DNA of 64,000 bases from Limnothrix sp. FACHB-406 (GTDB taxonomy: Bacteria; Cyanobacteriota; Cyanobacteriia; CACIAM-69d). Below the pieces are notes generated by a model. The model made no database searches. It was not told the DNA's origin and saw only the letters and a list, made by a program, of their open reading frames with translations. This document shows, one piece after another, positions 52,437-61,202 of the stretch; within the stretch, counting starts at the first letter, position 1; every line of letters starts with the position of its first letter. The stretch is taken from positions 1-64,000 of the forward strand of contig NZ_JACJSP010000015.1 of assembly GCF_014698235.1 (NCBI RefSeq), written 5' to 3'. The position numbers were made by a program, and so were the translations under genes.

Positions 52437-53790
52437 GGGGATTGTTGGGTTCTGAGTTCGTTACAGAATTCGTTACAGAATGGGTTGCAGAATTCGGTGA
52501 TTTGATCGGTTCGATGAACTCGATCGGCTCGATCGGCCCCGTCGCTGCGGGTGACCAGATTAACCAACCCGCCGCCACCGCAAAGGAACCCGCCGCCTGA
52601 CCAGGATGCAGCGGCAACCCCGTAGCACTCAGCAGGGCATTGACAGCCGCAAAACCACCAAAAAAGCACCCAATTCCCAATCCCACGCGATCGGGCATCA
52701 GGTCGATCGCCAGCGGAATGCCCCCATTGAATAGCCCCGCCCAGGCCACCATCATCACCAACGCCAGCGGCCAAGTGATGATTCCCAATTGCGGCAGCGT
52801 CAGCATTGGCAGCCCCATGCCCAAGGCGATCGCCCCCGCCAACATCACCGATCGATTGCCCCACCGGCCCGCCAACAGCCCCATCACTAACGCCCCGATC
52901 GCCACCGTCAGACCCACCCCCAACCCAATCACACTGCCGGGCCATTGGGGCAACTGGCTTTGCAAAGCAGCGGGCACAATCCCAAAAAACAGCCGCAGCC
53001 CCCAACCCACGGCTGCCCCCAAACCCAACAGCCGCACCACTTCTCCCCACCGAATTGGCCCAGGGGAATTTTGGGCAACGGCGCTGGCTCCCAAGACCCG
53101 ATCGGGCCCCGCCAATTGCAAGACTCCCGCCGCCGCCACCAGGGCCAACGATCCCAACCCAAAGGCATAGGCCGGGCCCAACTGCAAAACGCGATCGCGA
53201 GCCAAGGGAGCCACCGCCCCCACCAAGCCCGCCGACAAAACCAACAAGCTGTTGGCCTGGGGCAGTTGACTGCTCAAGGCGTATTGACCAATGAGGGCGA
53301 TCGCGGGCGATCGAAACACCGCCATGGCCACCGCCCACAGCACCACCGTCACCATCAACAGGCCTTGAACGATTGCCCCGCGCCCCAACGCTGCCGCCAC
53401 CATGGCCCCAAACATCAACACCGTTAGCCCCACCCCCGCCACCACCAGGGGATAGCGGCTGCCCACGCGCAACCGCGCCCGATCGCTCAAGCCTCCAATC
53501 ACCGGCTCCAACACTGCGGCCAGGCCATCTTCCAAAATCAACACCGCCCGATCGACCCCCGGCAACCCCACGGCCGCCAACAACTGGGGTAAATAGAACC
53601 GATACAGTACCCAAGCCAGGGAAATGGCTCCTTGCAATCCCGCCAATCCCAACACGGGCCGCCACAGGAGGTTGCGTTCCGGTTGATGTGATTCAGGCTG
53701 ATTGGATTCTAGTTGAGCGAACCCAGGCTCTTTTGGCTCGGGATTCGGGACAGGCTCGGGTGATTGGGTCATGGGATGGGGCCAGGGCAA
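52408..53790 (-). CDS. MFS transporter with repeat-derived N- and C-terminal tails
   Basis: The product has 460 residues from the start at 53790; an ATG at codon 6 would give 455. About 12 membrane helices form residues 45-415, with the loop-2 region VIGGLSDRARLRVGSRYPLV and a second-half counterpart GLLAGRWGNRSVMLAG. It is related to the GPH/SLC45-like branch by general look; the substrate is unknown. The first 40 residues contain a 5-residue repeat (ESNQP, ESHQP), and the last 45 contain EPIEFIEPI and 4-residue repeats (HSVT, NSVT) encoded by four 12-bp DNA units at 52454-52501. The stop lies inside the 3' end of the convergent modB. Confidence 0.82.
   Translation of the reverse strand: MPWPHPMTQSPEPVPNPEPKEPGFAQLESNQPESHQPERNLLWRPVLGLAGLQGAISLAWVLYRFYLPQLLAAVGLPGVDRAVLILEDGLAAVLEPVIGGLSDRARLRVGSRYPLVVAGVGLTVLMFGAMVAAALGRGAIVQGLLMVTVVLWAVAMAVFRSPAIALIGQYALSSQLPQANSLLVLSAGLVGAVAPLARDRVLQLGPAYAFGLGSLALVAAAGVLQLAGPDRVLGASAVAQNSPGPIRWGEVVRLLGLGAAVGWGLRLFFGIVPAALQSQLPQWPGSVIGLGVGLTVAIGALVMGLLAGRWGNRSVMLAGAIALGMGLPMLTLPQLGIITWPLALVMMVAWAGLFNGGIPLAIDLMPDRVGLGIGCFFGGFAAVNALLSATGLPLHPGQAAGSFAVAAGWLIWSPAATGPIEPIEFIEPIKSPNSATHSVTNSVTNSEPNNPPTKGDGPLD
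52454..52501. repeat. four 12-bp tandem repeats inside the MFS gene end
   Basis: Units GAGTTCGTTACA, GAATTCGTTACA, GAATGGGTTGCA and GAATTCGGTGAT start at 52454, 52466, 52478 and 52490. They begin 17 bp after the modB stop and are translated on the minus strand as NSVT-type repeats. Confidence 0.8.
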
Positions 53791-53914
53791 AGACCGATCG
53801 CCTCGGGGGGCGATCGCGCGGATAGTTCCGGTCTAACCGATCGATTCGGCTCCTGGCGAACCTTTCCGGGCGATCGTCCACATCAGCCCCATATCAGCCC
53901 CACAGCAACAAAAA

Positions 53915-53944
53915 TCCTGAATCAATGGATCCTGGATCAATGGA
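53915..53944. repeat. 15-bp tandem duplication
   Basis: TCCTGAATCAATGGA (53915-53929) is followed directly by TCCTGGATCAATGGA (53930-53944). ATCAGCCCC is also doubled just upstream (about 53882 and 53893). Confidence 0.7.
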
Positions 53945-53982
53945 CTTAACTGATTCCTCAACGTCGGGGCTGAATTCTGACG

Positions 53983-54429
53983 CTAATTCGCCGTGGCCGC
54001 TCTCAAAGTGTCAATATTGGCTTCCCAATTGCGCCCATCAAAGGGTTCAATCAACACCTGCGACGGATCGGCCAAATCAACTCCATCCAGGCAGCGGGCA
54101 TTCACGCTATAGCCATCCGGGTGCGATCGGGGCACATAAAATGACTTGATGCCACAGGTGCGACAAAACAAATGCTTGGCCGTGCCCGTGTTGAAGGTGT
54201 AGGTGGTTAATGCCGTTTCGCCCTGCAACAGTTGAAAGCGCGATCGGGGAACGAGTAAATGCAAAAATCCCGTTTTGTCGCAAATGGAGCAATTGCAAGA
54301 CTGCACCTGCAAGGGCGATGGCCCCTGCACCTGAAAGCGCACCGCTCCGCAATGGCAACCGCCCTCATAGGTGACGGCAGAGTCACGGTTGGATTCAGTC
54401 TCCGCTGTGGGGTTGGGTTCTTGGGTCAT
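53983..54429 (-). CDS. GFA-family (glutathione-dependent formaldehyde-activating-like) zinc protein
   Basis: The 148-residue protein has the zinc-binding cysteine pattern of the GFA/CENP-V fold: GGCHCGAVRF near residue 25, SCNCSICDKTGF near 49, and FCRTCGIKSFYVPRSHPDG near 93. The family was named for an enzyme condensing formaldehyde with glutathione, but most members have no proven activity, so the biochemical role here is open. The gene is on the minus strand after the GerMN-domain gene, 57 bp apart. Confidence 0.9.
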   Translation of the reverse strand: MTQEPNPTAETESNRDSAVTYEGGCHCGAVRFQVQGPSPLQVQSCNCSICDKTGFLHLLVPRSRFQLLQGETALTTYTFNTGTAKHLFCRTCGIKSFYVPRSHPDGYSVNARCLDGVDLADPSQVLIEPFDGRNWEANIDTLRAATAN

Positions 54430-54486
54430 GGCGAATGGTCGATCGAGAAGAAACGGATTGCTAGGGGTTGAATTAGGGCTTGGAGT

Positions 54487-55173
54487 CTAGGGCTTGAATT
54501 GTCGATCGAACGTGGACCGGTCGATCGGTTGCGGCACTTCCAAACCCTCGCCTCCCAACACCGTCAAAGGTTGACCTTCCACCAAAATCCAAACCTTCGC
54601 AGCGGGATTCAAGGTGCTGGCCGTGTAAACAATTTGCCCTAACCGTCCCATCATCGATGCACTGCCGCCGCCGCTGGTGAATTCCGACGACAGGTTCACC
54701 CGCACCCCTTCCGGCGCAATCATCACGTCCAGCAGCTTGGTGTTGATGGGAATGGCGCTGCTTAAGTTGTTGTCGGTGGGTTGCCCGGCCAAAACTTGCT
54801 CGATCGCCCCGCGCAGCACCTCATCTGGCTCACTGCTGGCCACGGTTTTGGCCGGTTGACCCGCCATCGCAAAATGGGTTCCCGTGTCCTTCAGCCAATA
54901 GACCTGGGACTGTTCAGCGATCGGGGCGGTGGCCACAGGGGCAGGAGTTGCCTTTGGTGATTGGGGCACGGCGCTGGGGGGCGGCGTGGGGGCAACGCTG
55001 GCCGCCACCGAAGGGCTGGGGCTGGGGATGGTTGTTGCGGCGGAAGGGCTGGGGGTTGGGGCCGGGGCCATGGAAGCGTTCCACCAGGCAACGCCGGCCC
55101 CCACCGCCACGGCCGTTGAACCAACGGCGGCCACAAGACTGATGGGTAGATTGCGACGGGGACGATCGGACAT
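54487..55173 (-). CDS. GerMN-domain secreted or membrane-anchored protein
   Basis: From the ATG at 55173 (MSDRPRRNLPIS) the product has 228 residues; the frame reaching 55233 adds 20 unlikely ones. An N-terminal hydrophobic segment (about 12-33) is a signal anchor, followed by a Pro/Ala/Ser-rich linker (about 34-85). Residues about 93-220 match the GerMN domain (VYWLKDTGTHFAM, VLRGAIEQVLAGQ, GVRVNLSSEF, QIVYTASTLNPAAKVWILVEG). GerMN proteins in cyanobacteria are thought to act in the periplasm, perhaps on cell-wall processes, without a defined activity. Confidence 0.88.
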   Translation of the reverse strand: MSDRPRRNLPISLVAAVGSTAVAVGAGVAWWNASMAPAPTPSPSAATTIPSPSPSVAASVAPTPPPSAVPQSPKATPAPVATAPIAEQSQVYWLKDTGTHFAMAGQPAKTVASSEPDEVLRGAIEQVLAGQPTDNNLSSAIPINTKLLDVMIAPEGVRVNLSSEFTSGGGSASMMGRLGQIVYTASTLNPAAKVWILVEGQPLTVLGGEGLEVPQPIDRSTFDRQFKP

Positions 55174-55419
55174 GGTGACAAAACCTCCTGAGGCGGTGCA
55201 AACGCAAGGCCCATAGCCAGCCTGGAACCGCACTGGAAACCGTTAGCGCAATGGCTCTTGAATTCTTGTTCTGGGTGGGGGGATGGAAACCCGGATCATT
55301 CGATGGTGGTGATTTGGGGGCGACTTGGGGGTCGGCAATCGGGTTCAGCAGTGGGCGATCGGGCTGTTACGGCCATTCTAGGCCGCTCCTCAAAAGTCGG
55401 CGTGAATACTCCCCTGAAA

Positions 55420-56406
55420 TTAGGCTCCTTGGGCCAGTTCCATCAGGGCCACTTCCCAGGCCAAGCGAGGTTGCACATAGCCCATCAGTTGCTTGCGGAG
55501 GGCTTCCAAACGGCGCAGGGTTCGATCGCGCTGGGGCCAAGGCCGATCGCCCTGTTGCCACCAGGTTTGTTGCAAATAGTTCACGAGCCACAGTTGCTGT
55601 TCTAGGTCGATCGCCTTATCAAGCTGCCGGGCCAAATCCAGGGCGGCAAAGGCGGACTGGGGCGGTTGGCGCAGGGCCATGAGCAAGTCCTGCGGCAGGG
55701 TTTGCAACCGTTGCCAATGGGCGATCGCCTGGCCGGGACAGCCCTGGGCCAAGGCCAACACTTCGGGAGTGTTGCGCAAGTCGCCATGGCCCGCCCGATC
55801 GAGCACTTGGAGCAACTCCGAGGGAGGCAACCGGCGAAAGGAAACCCGCGCGCAACGGGAAACCAAGGTGGGCAAAATCGCCTCGGGGCCAGGAGCCAAC
55901 AGAATGATGGTGGCGCGGCCCGGTTCTTCGAGGGTTTTTAAAAGGGCATTGGCGGCCCCTTCGGCCATGGTTTGCGCCGCTTCAATCACCACAAACGATC
56001 GGGGTGCTTCCATGGGTGGCCGGCCGAGGCTGGTGGCCAATTGGCGAATTTGTTCTAGGCGAACTTGGGGCGGTGTTTTCTTTTCCAAACCGCTGGCTTG
56101 GGCTTGGCTGATGGAAATCAGTTGTCCCCGATCGAGGTAGGTTGGCTCCAGCCAAATCAGGTCGGGGTGCATTCGCTCGCGTACCCGTCGTCCCAAACTG
56201 GCGGCCAATTCCGGGCGATCGGGCGGACAAAGAATCCATTGGCCAAAGCATTCTGCCGCCAGCTTGCGCCCCACCCCATCGGGCCCGGCAAACAGATAGG
56301 CCGGCGCAATTCGATCGCGGGCGATCGCCATCGTCAAAAAATCAATGACCGAATCTTGGCCCACCAGGGGCCCAAACCCAGCCCGAATCGTCGCTGGCTC
56401 CAGCAT
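55420..56406 (-). CDS. holB: DNA polymerase III subunit delta' (clamp loader)
   Basis: Delta-prime is the rigid stator of the clamp-loader complex. The 328-residue protein begins GFGPLVGQDSVIDFLTMAIA and has LFAGPDGVGRKLAAECFGQ in the Walker A position, where the usual GKS/T is replaced by GRK, consistent with a subunit that does not hydrolyse ATP. The SRC-type motif is seen as LVSRCARVSFRRLP, and AAQTMAEGAANALLKTLEEP gives the conserved block. Only one Cys remains of the usual zinc-binding set. tmk lies 95 bp upstream on the same strand; the pair tmk-holB is common in bacteria. Confidence 0.92.
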   Translation of the reverse strand: MLEPATIRAGFGPLVGQDSVIDFLTMAIARDRIAPAYLFAGPDGVGRKLAAECFGQWILCPPDRPELAASLGRRVRERMHPDLIWLEPTYLDRGQLISISQAQASGLEKKTPPQVRLEQIRQLATSLGRPPMEAPRSFVVIEAAQTMAEGAANALLKTLEEPGRATIILLAPGPEAILPTLVSRCARVSFRRLPPSELLQVLDRAGHGDLRNTPEVLALAQGCPGQAIAHWQRLQTLPQDLLMALRQPPQSAFAALDLARQLDKAIDLEQQLWLVNYLQQTWWQQGDRPWPQRDRTLRRLEALRKQLMGYVQPRLAWEVALMELAQGA

Positions 56407-56501
56407 CTAACCGGCCTCCATCCCCATGGCCCCTTGTTCCCGTCCTGTGATCTCGGCCGCAATGACCTGCATGAACAACCTGCATTCCCCTGGCTGTTCG
56501 A

Positions 56502-57254
56502 TTAGAACGCGGGCTGCACTGGAACCGGCCACCAACGGGCCAAGCGTTTGGTCAACACCGCTTGGGTTTGGGCAAAGGTGGCGGCCAGGTCTCCATCGGC
56601 CACGATTCGCACCACTCGATCGGGATCCTGAGCAGCCAAGGCTGCAAACCCCGATCGCACCCGTTCATGGAAATCGATCGCACTGCGTTCTAGGCGATCG
56701 GCCGGGCCCCGCCGCGCCGCCCGCCGCGCCAAGCAACAGTCGATCGAGGCATCGAACCACAGGGTTAAGTCACTGGCTAAGCCCGCCGTGGCAATTCGAT
56801 TCAGGGTTTCAATCAGGATTAAATCCTGCTGGCGGCCAAAGCCTTGATAGGCCACGGTGGAATCCACAAATCGATCGCTCACCACCAACGCCCCGGCGGC
56901 CAAGGCCGGTTGCAGCACCTGCGCCACATGCTGGGCCCGATCGGCCGCGTAAAGTAACAGCTCTGTGCGATCGGCTACCTCCCAATCGCCCGACAGGAGC
57001 AAGTGGCGAATTTGTTGACCCAAGGCCGTGCCTCCCGGCTCCCGCGTCACCACCAAGGGGCGATCGCCCAGAATGCCGCTGGCCTTGAGCCAATCCACCG
57101 CCTGCTCCAGTTGGGTGGTTTTGCCTGCGCCGTCAATTCCTTCAAAGGTGACCAACCGGCCCGGATTTGTCGGAACTGTCGGTGATAAATCCAGTGGTGA
57201 CAGACCCGATCGCGGCATGGTGTCCAATCCCATAACAACTGTTTCCGTCCCCAT
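56502..57254 (-). CDS. tmk: thymidylate kinase
   Basis: Tmk phosphorylates dTMP to dTDP. The protein has 250 residues from the ATG at 57254, but in-frame ATGs at 57233 and 57218 are also possible, and the first 30 or so residues are not conserved. The P-loop is FEGIDGAGKTTQ, the DRX motif VVSDRFVDSTVAYQGFGR, and the LID-region residues and TREPGGTALGQQIR are in place. holB follows 95 bp downstream on the same strand. Confidence 0.95.
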   Translation of the reverse strand: MGTETVVMGLDTMPRSGLSPLDLSPTVPTNPGRLVTFEGIDGAGKTTQLEQAVDWLKASGILGDRPLVVTREPGGTALGQQIRHLLLSGDWEVADRTELLLYAADRAQHVAQVLQPALAAGALVVSDRFVDSTVAYQGFGRQQDLILIETLNRIATAGLASDLTLWFDASIDCCLARRAARRGPADRLERSAIDFHERVRSGFAALAAQDPDRVVRIVADGDLAATFAQTQAVLTKRLARWWPVPVQPAF

Positions 57255-57356
57255 CGCCAGCTTCCCTAAGCAAAACCCTTGGGATCTGGTTCTGTTTTGC
57301 TAACGATCCCTTGGTTCCGGGCCCCAAGTCCACAGTCGAGAGCAAAAGCGCTTGGG

Positions 57357-57362
57357 TATTAT
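57357..57362 (+). promoter_or_regulatory. possible -10 element of the gene at 57407
   Basis: TATTAT would start transcription near 57369, about 38 nt before the ATG. No clear -35 hexamer was found. Confidence 0.25.
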
Positions 57363-57406
57363 AGGGTTGGACGCGGTTCTACGCAGTTTCACGCAATCGA
57401 ATCTTC

Positions 57407-57754
57407 ATGGCTCGTTATACCTGTCTATTTTCCTTCTCACAGCCGTCAGATCAACTGCTTGGCCAGCTTGAACCCTCGCTGACCGATTGCGGTCTCAACG
57501 TCGTCCACAAAACCGTTGATTATCTCCTTGCGCGTGAACGACCGGGCAAAGTGTCCTATTACCGTTTGGTGACGGTGGAATTGGTGATCGATCGCGCCGA
57601 TGAAGTTCGCAATCGCACTCGCTTAAACCTGATTGTCAAGAATGAAGAGCTGGCCCTTCAGCAAAATAATCATTGTCGGCAAATGTCCGAGCAAATTGGC
57701 CAAACCTTACAGGACAGCGGTTTGCTGGAACTGCTGAGTAGTGTCACGGGCTAG
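57407..57754 (+). CDS. small conserved protein of unknown function
   Basis: The 115-residue protein (MARYTCLFSFSQPSDQLLGQ) is not assigned to a known function. It is soluble, mixed alpha/beta, with a central segment AREKPG-like (ARERPGKVSYYRLVTVELVI) and a C-terminal helical half (QNNHCRQMSEQIGQTLQD). The composition and codon use match the neighbouring genes, and the frame is clean between two oppositely oriented genes, so it is probably real. It has the look of a cyanobacteria-specific hypothetical family. Confidence 0.7.
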   Translation: MARYTCLFSFSQPSDQLLGQLEPSLTDCGLNVVHKTVDYLLARERPGKVSYYRLVTVELVIDRADEVRNRTRLNLIVKNEELALQQNNHCRQMSEQIGQTLQDSGLLELLSSVTG

Positions 57755-57784
57755 GCAATCTAGGCAATCCGGGCGATCGCGCCG

Positions 57785-60700
57785 TTAAGGAGCGAAGGTT
57801 GGCGGTTGCGCCAAATCGGCAATTTGTTCTAATTGGAAATTTTCTAGCAAGTCCTCGATCGCCTGGCAGAGGTCGTGATAGTCGGGCGGTAACTCCGTGA
57901 GCAGCGTGCGCACCTGATCTTCATCGGCGCTGCGGGCGGCTAAGTCCAACGCCAAGCGCCACTCGATCGGCAGTTCCGCAAACCGATCGCGCAGGTTCAG
58001 GCTGGGTTGGCCATCGGGCACTGAATGCGGAGCCACGGGCACGGCGATCGGGCAGATGGGGCCCTGGGGAGCCAGCAGGCCGCGAATCAGATCCAACAGC
58101 AGAGGACAGAGCGGGGGCGAATTGGGCAGCAAGGTGCAGTCCAGCTCTTGCAAACAATGGTGATCTTGGGGACTGGGGGCAATGGCCACAATCGCACAGG
58201 GACGATGCACCAGGTTCTTGCGCTCGATCGCCCGGATGCGGCGAACCGTGGCCAGCCCTTCCCCGTCCGGTAGCCGCAGATCCACCCACAGCAGTCGCGG
58301 TTGCCAGGAAGTCCATTGGCGCAAGGCATCCCACCCGTGATGAACACATTGGCTTTCCAAACCCACCTGCTTCAGATAGTTCACATAGGCCTGGCCCCGA
58401 TCGCGCAGGGGATCCACAATTAACAAGCGCCCAATCCAGGGTTCGGGCGGCGCGGACTCCAGCAGGGCCAGGGGTTTACGAACCGGTGGCTCCGGATGCG
58501 CCAACAGGCCATCCAGGCGGGGCAAGGGCACTTGCAGCCGAAAAATGGTCAGGATGCCCGGACGACTTTCCGCCACCAAAGAACCGCCCATCAGCAGGGC
58601 CAGCCGCTGCCCGATCGCCAAGCCCAATCCCGTGCCTTGGCGCAGGCGACGGCCGGCCCTGGCCTGCACAAAGGGTTCAAAGATGTCAGGCATTTCTTCG
58701 GGGTGAATGCCTTCTCCGGTGTTGCTAATTTCAAAAACAAGCAGGTCACCTTCGCCTAAATCAACGGAGAGAGTGACTTGACCGGGCATCCCAACGAATT
58801 TGAAGGCGTTATCGAGCAAGTTGGTTAAAATTTGCCGCAACCGCCGGCCATCACCTTTCACCCAATGGGGAATCGTGCCCGCCACGACCATTTGGAAATG
58901 GAGACGGGCACTGCGCGATCGCATCTCAAAAATTTCATGCAAGTCGTTTAGCAGGGCCAACAGGTCAAAATCGATCGGCTCCAGTTCCAGATGATCCGTT
59001 TCCACACGGGCGATCGAGAGCAAATCATCAATCAGTTGCAGCAGGTAGGATCCATTGCGGGCGATCGCGTCCAGATGTTCCAGAGCCGGATCCATGGGGG
59101 CGGAAATCAGACCCAAAACGCGCGATCGCAACAGTTGCCCAAATCCCAAGATGGCGTGGAGCGGCGTGCGCAACTCATGGGTCACATTGGCCAAAAAGAC
59201 CGTCTTGGCCCGGTTGGCCTGTTCCGCCGCATCCCGGGCCGCCGCCAAGTGGTGATTCGCCACCGCCAAGGCCGCCGTCCGCTCCGAAACCTGTCGTTCC
59301 AGGTTTTGGTTGTAGCTCACCAACAATTCCTCAGTCACCTTGCGATCGGTGATGTCCTGTAACACCACGATCGCCCCGGTCACGGCCTGCTCACTGTCAA
59401 ATAGCGGCACGGCCAACACCTCCAAGGGCAGGCGGCGGCCGTGGGTTTGCTGCACATCCAGCCGCGTGGGTGCAACGGTTTTTCCCTCCAGGGCCAGGAT
59501 TCCCGGTAACTGTTGTATGGGAAACGGGGCCTCACTACCGGCCAAGAACAGACGGTGATGCAAGGTTTCGCAGGTGCGCCCCAACGGTTGCAGCCCGATC
59601 GGCAGTTGCAAGAGGCCCCCCGCCACGGAATTAACGTACTGCAAGGAACCGTCTTGGCTCAAAACCAACACCCCCATCGGCAGCGACTCTAGCACTTGGG
59701 TTAAGTGACTTTTGCTGTCTTGGAGGGCGCTGAAGGACAAACGCAGGGTGGCCGACATGGCGTTGAAGGTTTGGGCCAAGGCATCAAACTCTTGCACCCC
59801 CGTGTTGCTGTCTACGGGTTGAAACTGGATGCGGGCAGCGGCGCGGGTGGCTTGGTTCAGTTGCTCCAGGGGGCGCAAAACCTGCTGTACCGTCCACCAC
59901 CCAATTCCCATGGCCAACAGCAGCGCCGTGCCGGCCAACAGCAACATAATTTCGGCGGTTTCTTGCACATCGCTCAGAAAGGCCGATTCGGGAACCAACA
60001 CCGCAATCCACCAATCGGGGGTCGTGGGGTGGTTGCAGCGCTTGAGGTGCAGTAGGTAGCGCTTGCCGTGAAATTGATAGAGCTGGCTGGAGCGATCGGG
60101 CAGATAGCGAAATCCTCCGAACCGATCGAGCAGGTAGTAGCCCGCGCTTTGGATGGCGCGATCGGGGAAGCTTTGCAAGGACAAGGGGTGCAGTTGGTTC
60201 AGTTCGCCCCGCTGTTCCACCCGATAGGGCAACTGATCGCTGGAGGTGGCTACCACCGTCCCCTCATCGGTGAACACAAAAACCTGGCCCTGAGGCGGTA
60301 GGGGAATCGATCGCAGCAATTGCCCCACGGCCATCAGGTTCAAGTTGGCGCTAAACACCCCCAACAACCGGCCGGAGCGATCGTCATACAGCGGCCAGGC
60401 ATAGTGCATCACCCAATCGGCGCTCCATTGCCAGTTGCGGTTTTGCTGGCGCTGATCCAAGCTGCTCCAGGTGGGCTGGCCAACCCCCACCGCCGCATTA
60501 AACCAAGCCTGGGATTGGGGTTCGCTGGTCCAATAGAGCCGAGGGCGACCGGCTGGATGTCCCCGATCGCTCACGGACCATTGCCAGACACTTTGGTTAT
60601 GGCTTTGGCCGTTGGCAAAGCGCCGCCACCCCCCTAACCGTGACACCCCGCGCAAATTCCCCTGGGGGTCGCTATAAACCAACTGGCCCAAGTCGGGAAA

Positions 60701-61060
60701 CTCCCGCAACCGTCGCCAGAGGTATTGTTCGATCGCCCGCCAATCCTCTTGGGGCCATTGCCCCGTCAGAAAATCATTGGTTTGCAGTTGGGCAACGGTG
60801 TTGTAGGTACGAAAAAGGTTGGTGAGCTGTAAATGGGCCTGCTGGCTGCTCATTTGCAGCAGTTGCTTGGTGTTTTCGGTGGCAACGGTGCGATTGCTGC
60901 GGAGGGCTAAGTAGGCGATCGCCCCCACCACCAGCACCAATTGGATCACGAATGGCACAATGATCAGCCACCGCAGGGAGACCGCCCAACCGCCGCCCGC
61001 CGAAGGAGCGGTGGCCTGCGATCGAACCTGGGATGGCGACTCGGGGGCAGTTGGTCTCAA
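57785..61060 (-). CDS. membrane hybrid sensor kinase: dCache, HAMP, PAS, histidine kinase, degenerate receiver
   Basis: The 1091-residue protein has a membrane helix at about 29-53, a large external sensor of the Cache type (about 54-360; RREFPDLGQLVYSDPQGNLRG-like, VFTDEGTVVATS), a second membrane helix (about 365-390), HAMP (about 390-440), PAS (about 455-580), a DHp with phospho-acceptor His628 (THELRTPLH) and an ATPase domain (EISNTGEGIHPEEM, GTGLGLAIGQ). The C-terminal receiver (about 865-985) keeps Asp in LLWVDLRLPDGEG but has a single acid in LLIVDPLRD and lacks the conserved Lys (TLLPNSP), so phosphotransfer to it may be impaired. A C-terminal stretch of about 100 residues may be an HPt-like or docking extension; no HPt His motif was identified. 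Confidence 0.88.
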   Translation of the reverse strand: MRPTAPESPSQVRSQATAPSAGGGWAVSLRWLIIVPFVIQLVLVVGAIAYLALRSNRTVATENTKQLLQMSSQQAHLQLTNLFRTYNTVAQLQTNDFLTGQWPQEDWRAIEQYLWRRLREFPDLGQLVYSDPQGNLRGVSRLGGWRRFANGQSHNQSVWQWSVSDRGHPAGRPRLYWTSEPQSQAWFNAAVGVGQPTWSSLDQRQQNRNWQWSADWVMHYAWPLYDDRSGRLLGVFSANLNLMAVGQLLRSIPLPPQGQVFVFTDEGTVVATSSDQLPYRVEQRGELNQLHPLSLQSFPDRAIQSAGYYLLDRFGGFRYLPDRSSQLYQFHGKRYLLHLKRCNHPTTPDWWIAVLVPESAFLSDVQETAEIMLLLAGTALLLAMGIGWWTVQQVLRPLEQLNQATRAAARIQFQPVDSNTGVQEFDALAQTFNAMSATLRLSFSALQDSKSHLTQVLESLPMGVLVLSQDGSLQYVNSVAGGLLQLPIGLQPLGRTCETLHHRLFLAGSEAPFPIQQLPGILALEGKTVAPTRLDVQQTHGRRLPLEVLAVPLFDSEQAVTGAIVVLQDITDRKVTEELLVSYNQNLERQVSERTAALAVANHHLAAARDAAEQANRAKTVFLANVTHELRTPLHAILGFGQLLRSRVLGLISAPMDPALEHLDAIARNGSYLLQLIDDLLSIARVETDHLELEPIDFDLLALLNDLHEIFEMRSRSARLHFQMVVAGTIPHWVKGDGRRLRQILTNLLDNAFKFVGMPGQVTLSVDLGEGDLLVFEISNTGEGIHPEEMPDIFEPFVQARAGRRLRQGTGLGLAIGQRLALLMGGSLVAESRPGILTIFRLQVPLPRLDGLLAHPEPPVRKPLALLESAPPEPWIGRLLIVDPLRDRGQAYVNYLKQVGLESQCVHHGWDALRQWTSWQPRLLWVDLRLPDGEGLATVRRIRAIERKNLVHRPCAIVAIAPSPQDHHCLQELDCTLLPNSPPLCPLLLDLIRGLLAPQGPICPIAVPVAPHSVPDGQPSLNLRDRFAELPIEWRLALDLAARSADEDQVRTLLTELPPDYHDLCQAIEDLLENFQLEQIADLAQPPTFAP

Positions 61061-61202
61061 TCGTGCTCTCCTCTAAGGCCGAGGCGCAAGCAAGGGGGTA
61101 ATCAGCATTTGAGGCCGAGGCCACCTTGGGTAAGGTCAACTTGGGTAAGTCCAAATTGGGGCCGAAATTGCAGCCAAGGCGATTGATCGATCGCACCCAA
61201 AC

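Noticed and set aside
52412-53665. 417-residue minus-strand open frame
   Set aside because: It is a shadow of the MFS transporter in another frame: Gly/Arg-rich with no helices or family motifs, while the overlapping frame has 12 clear membrane helices.
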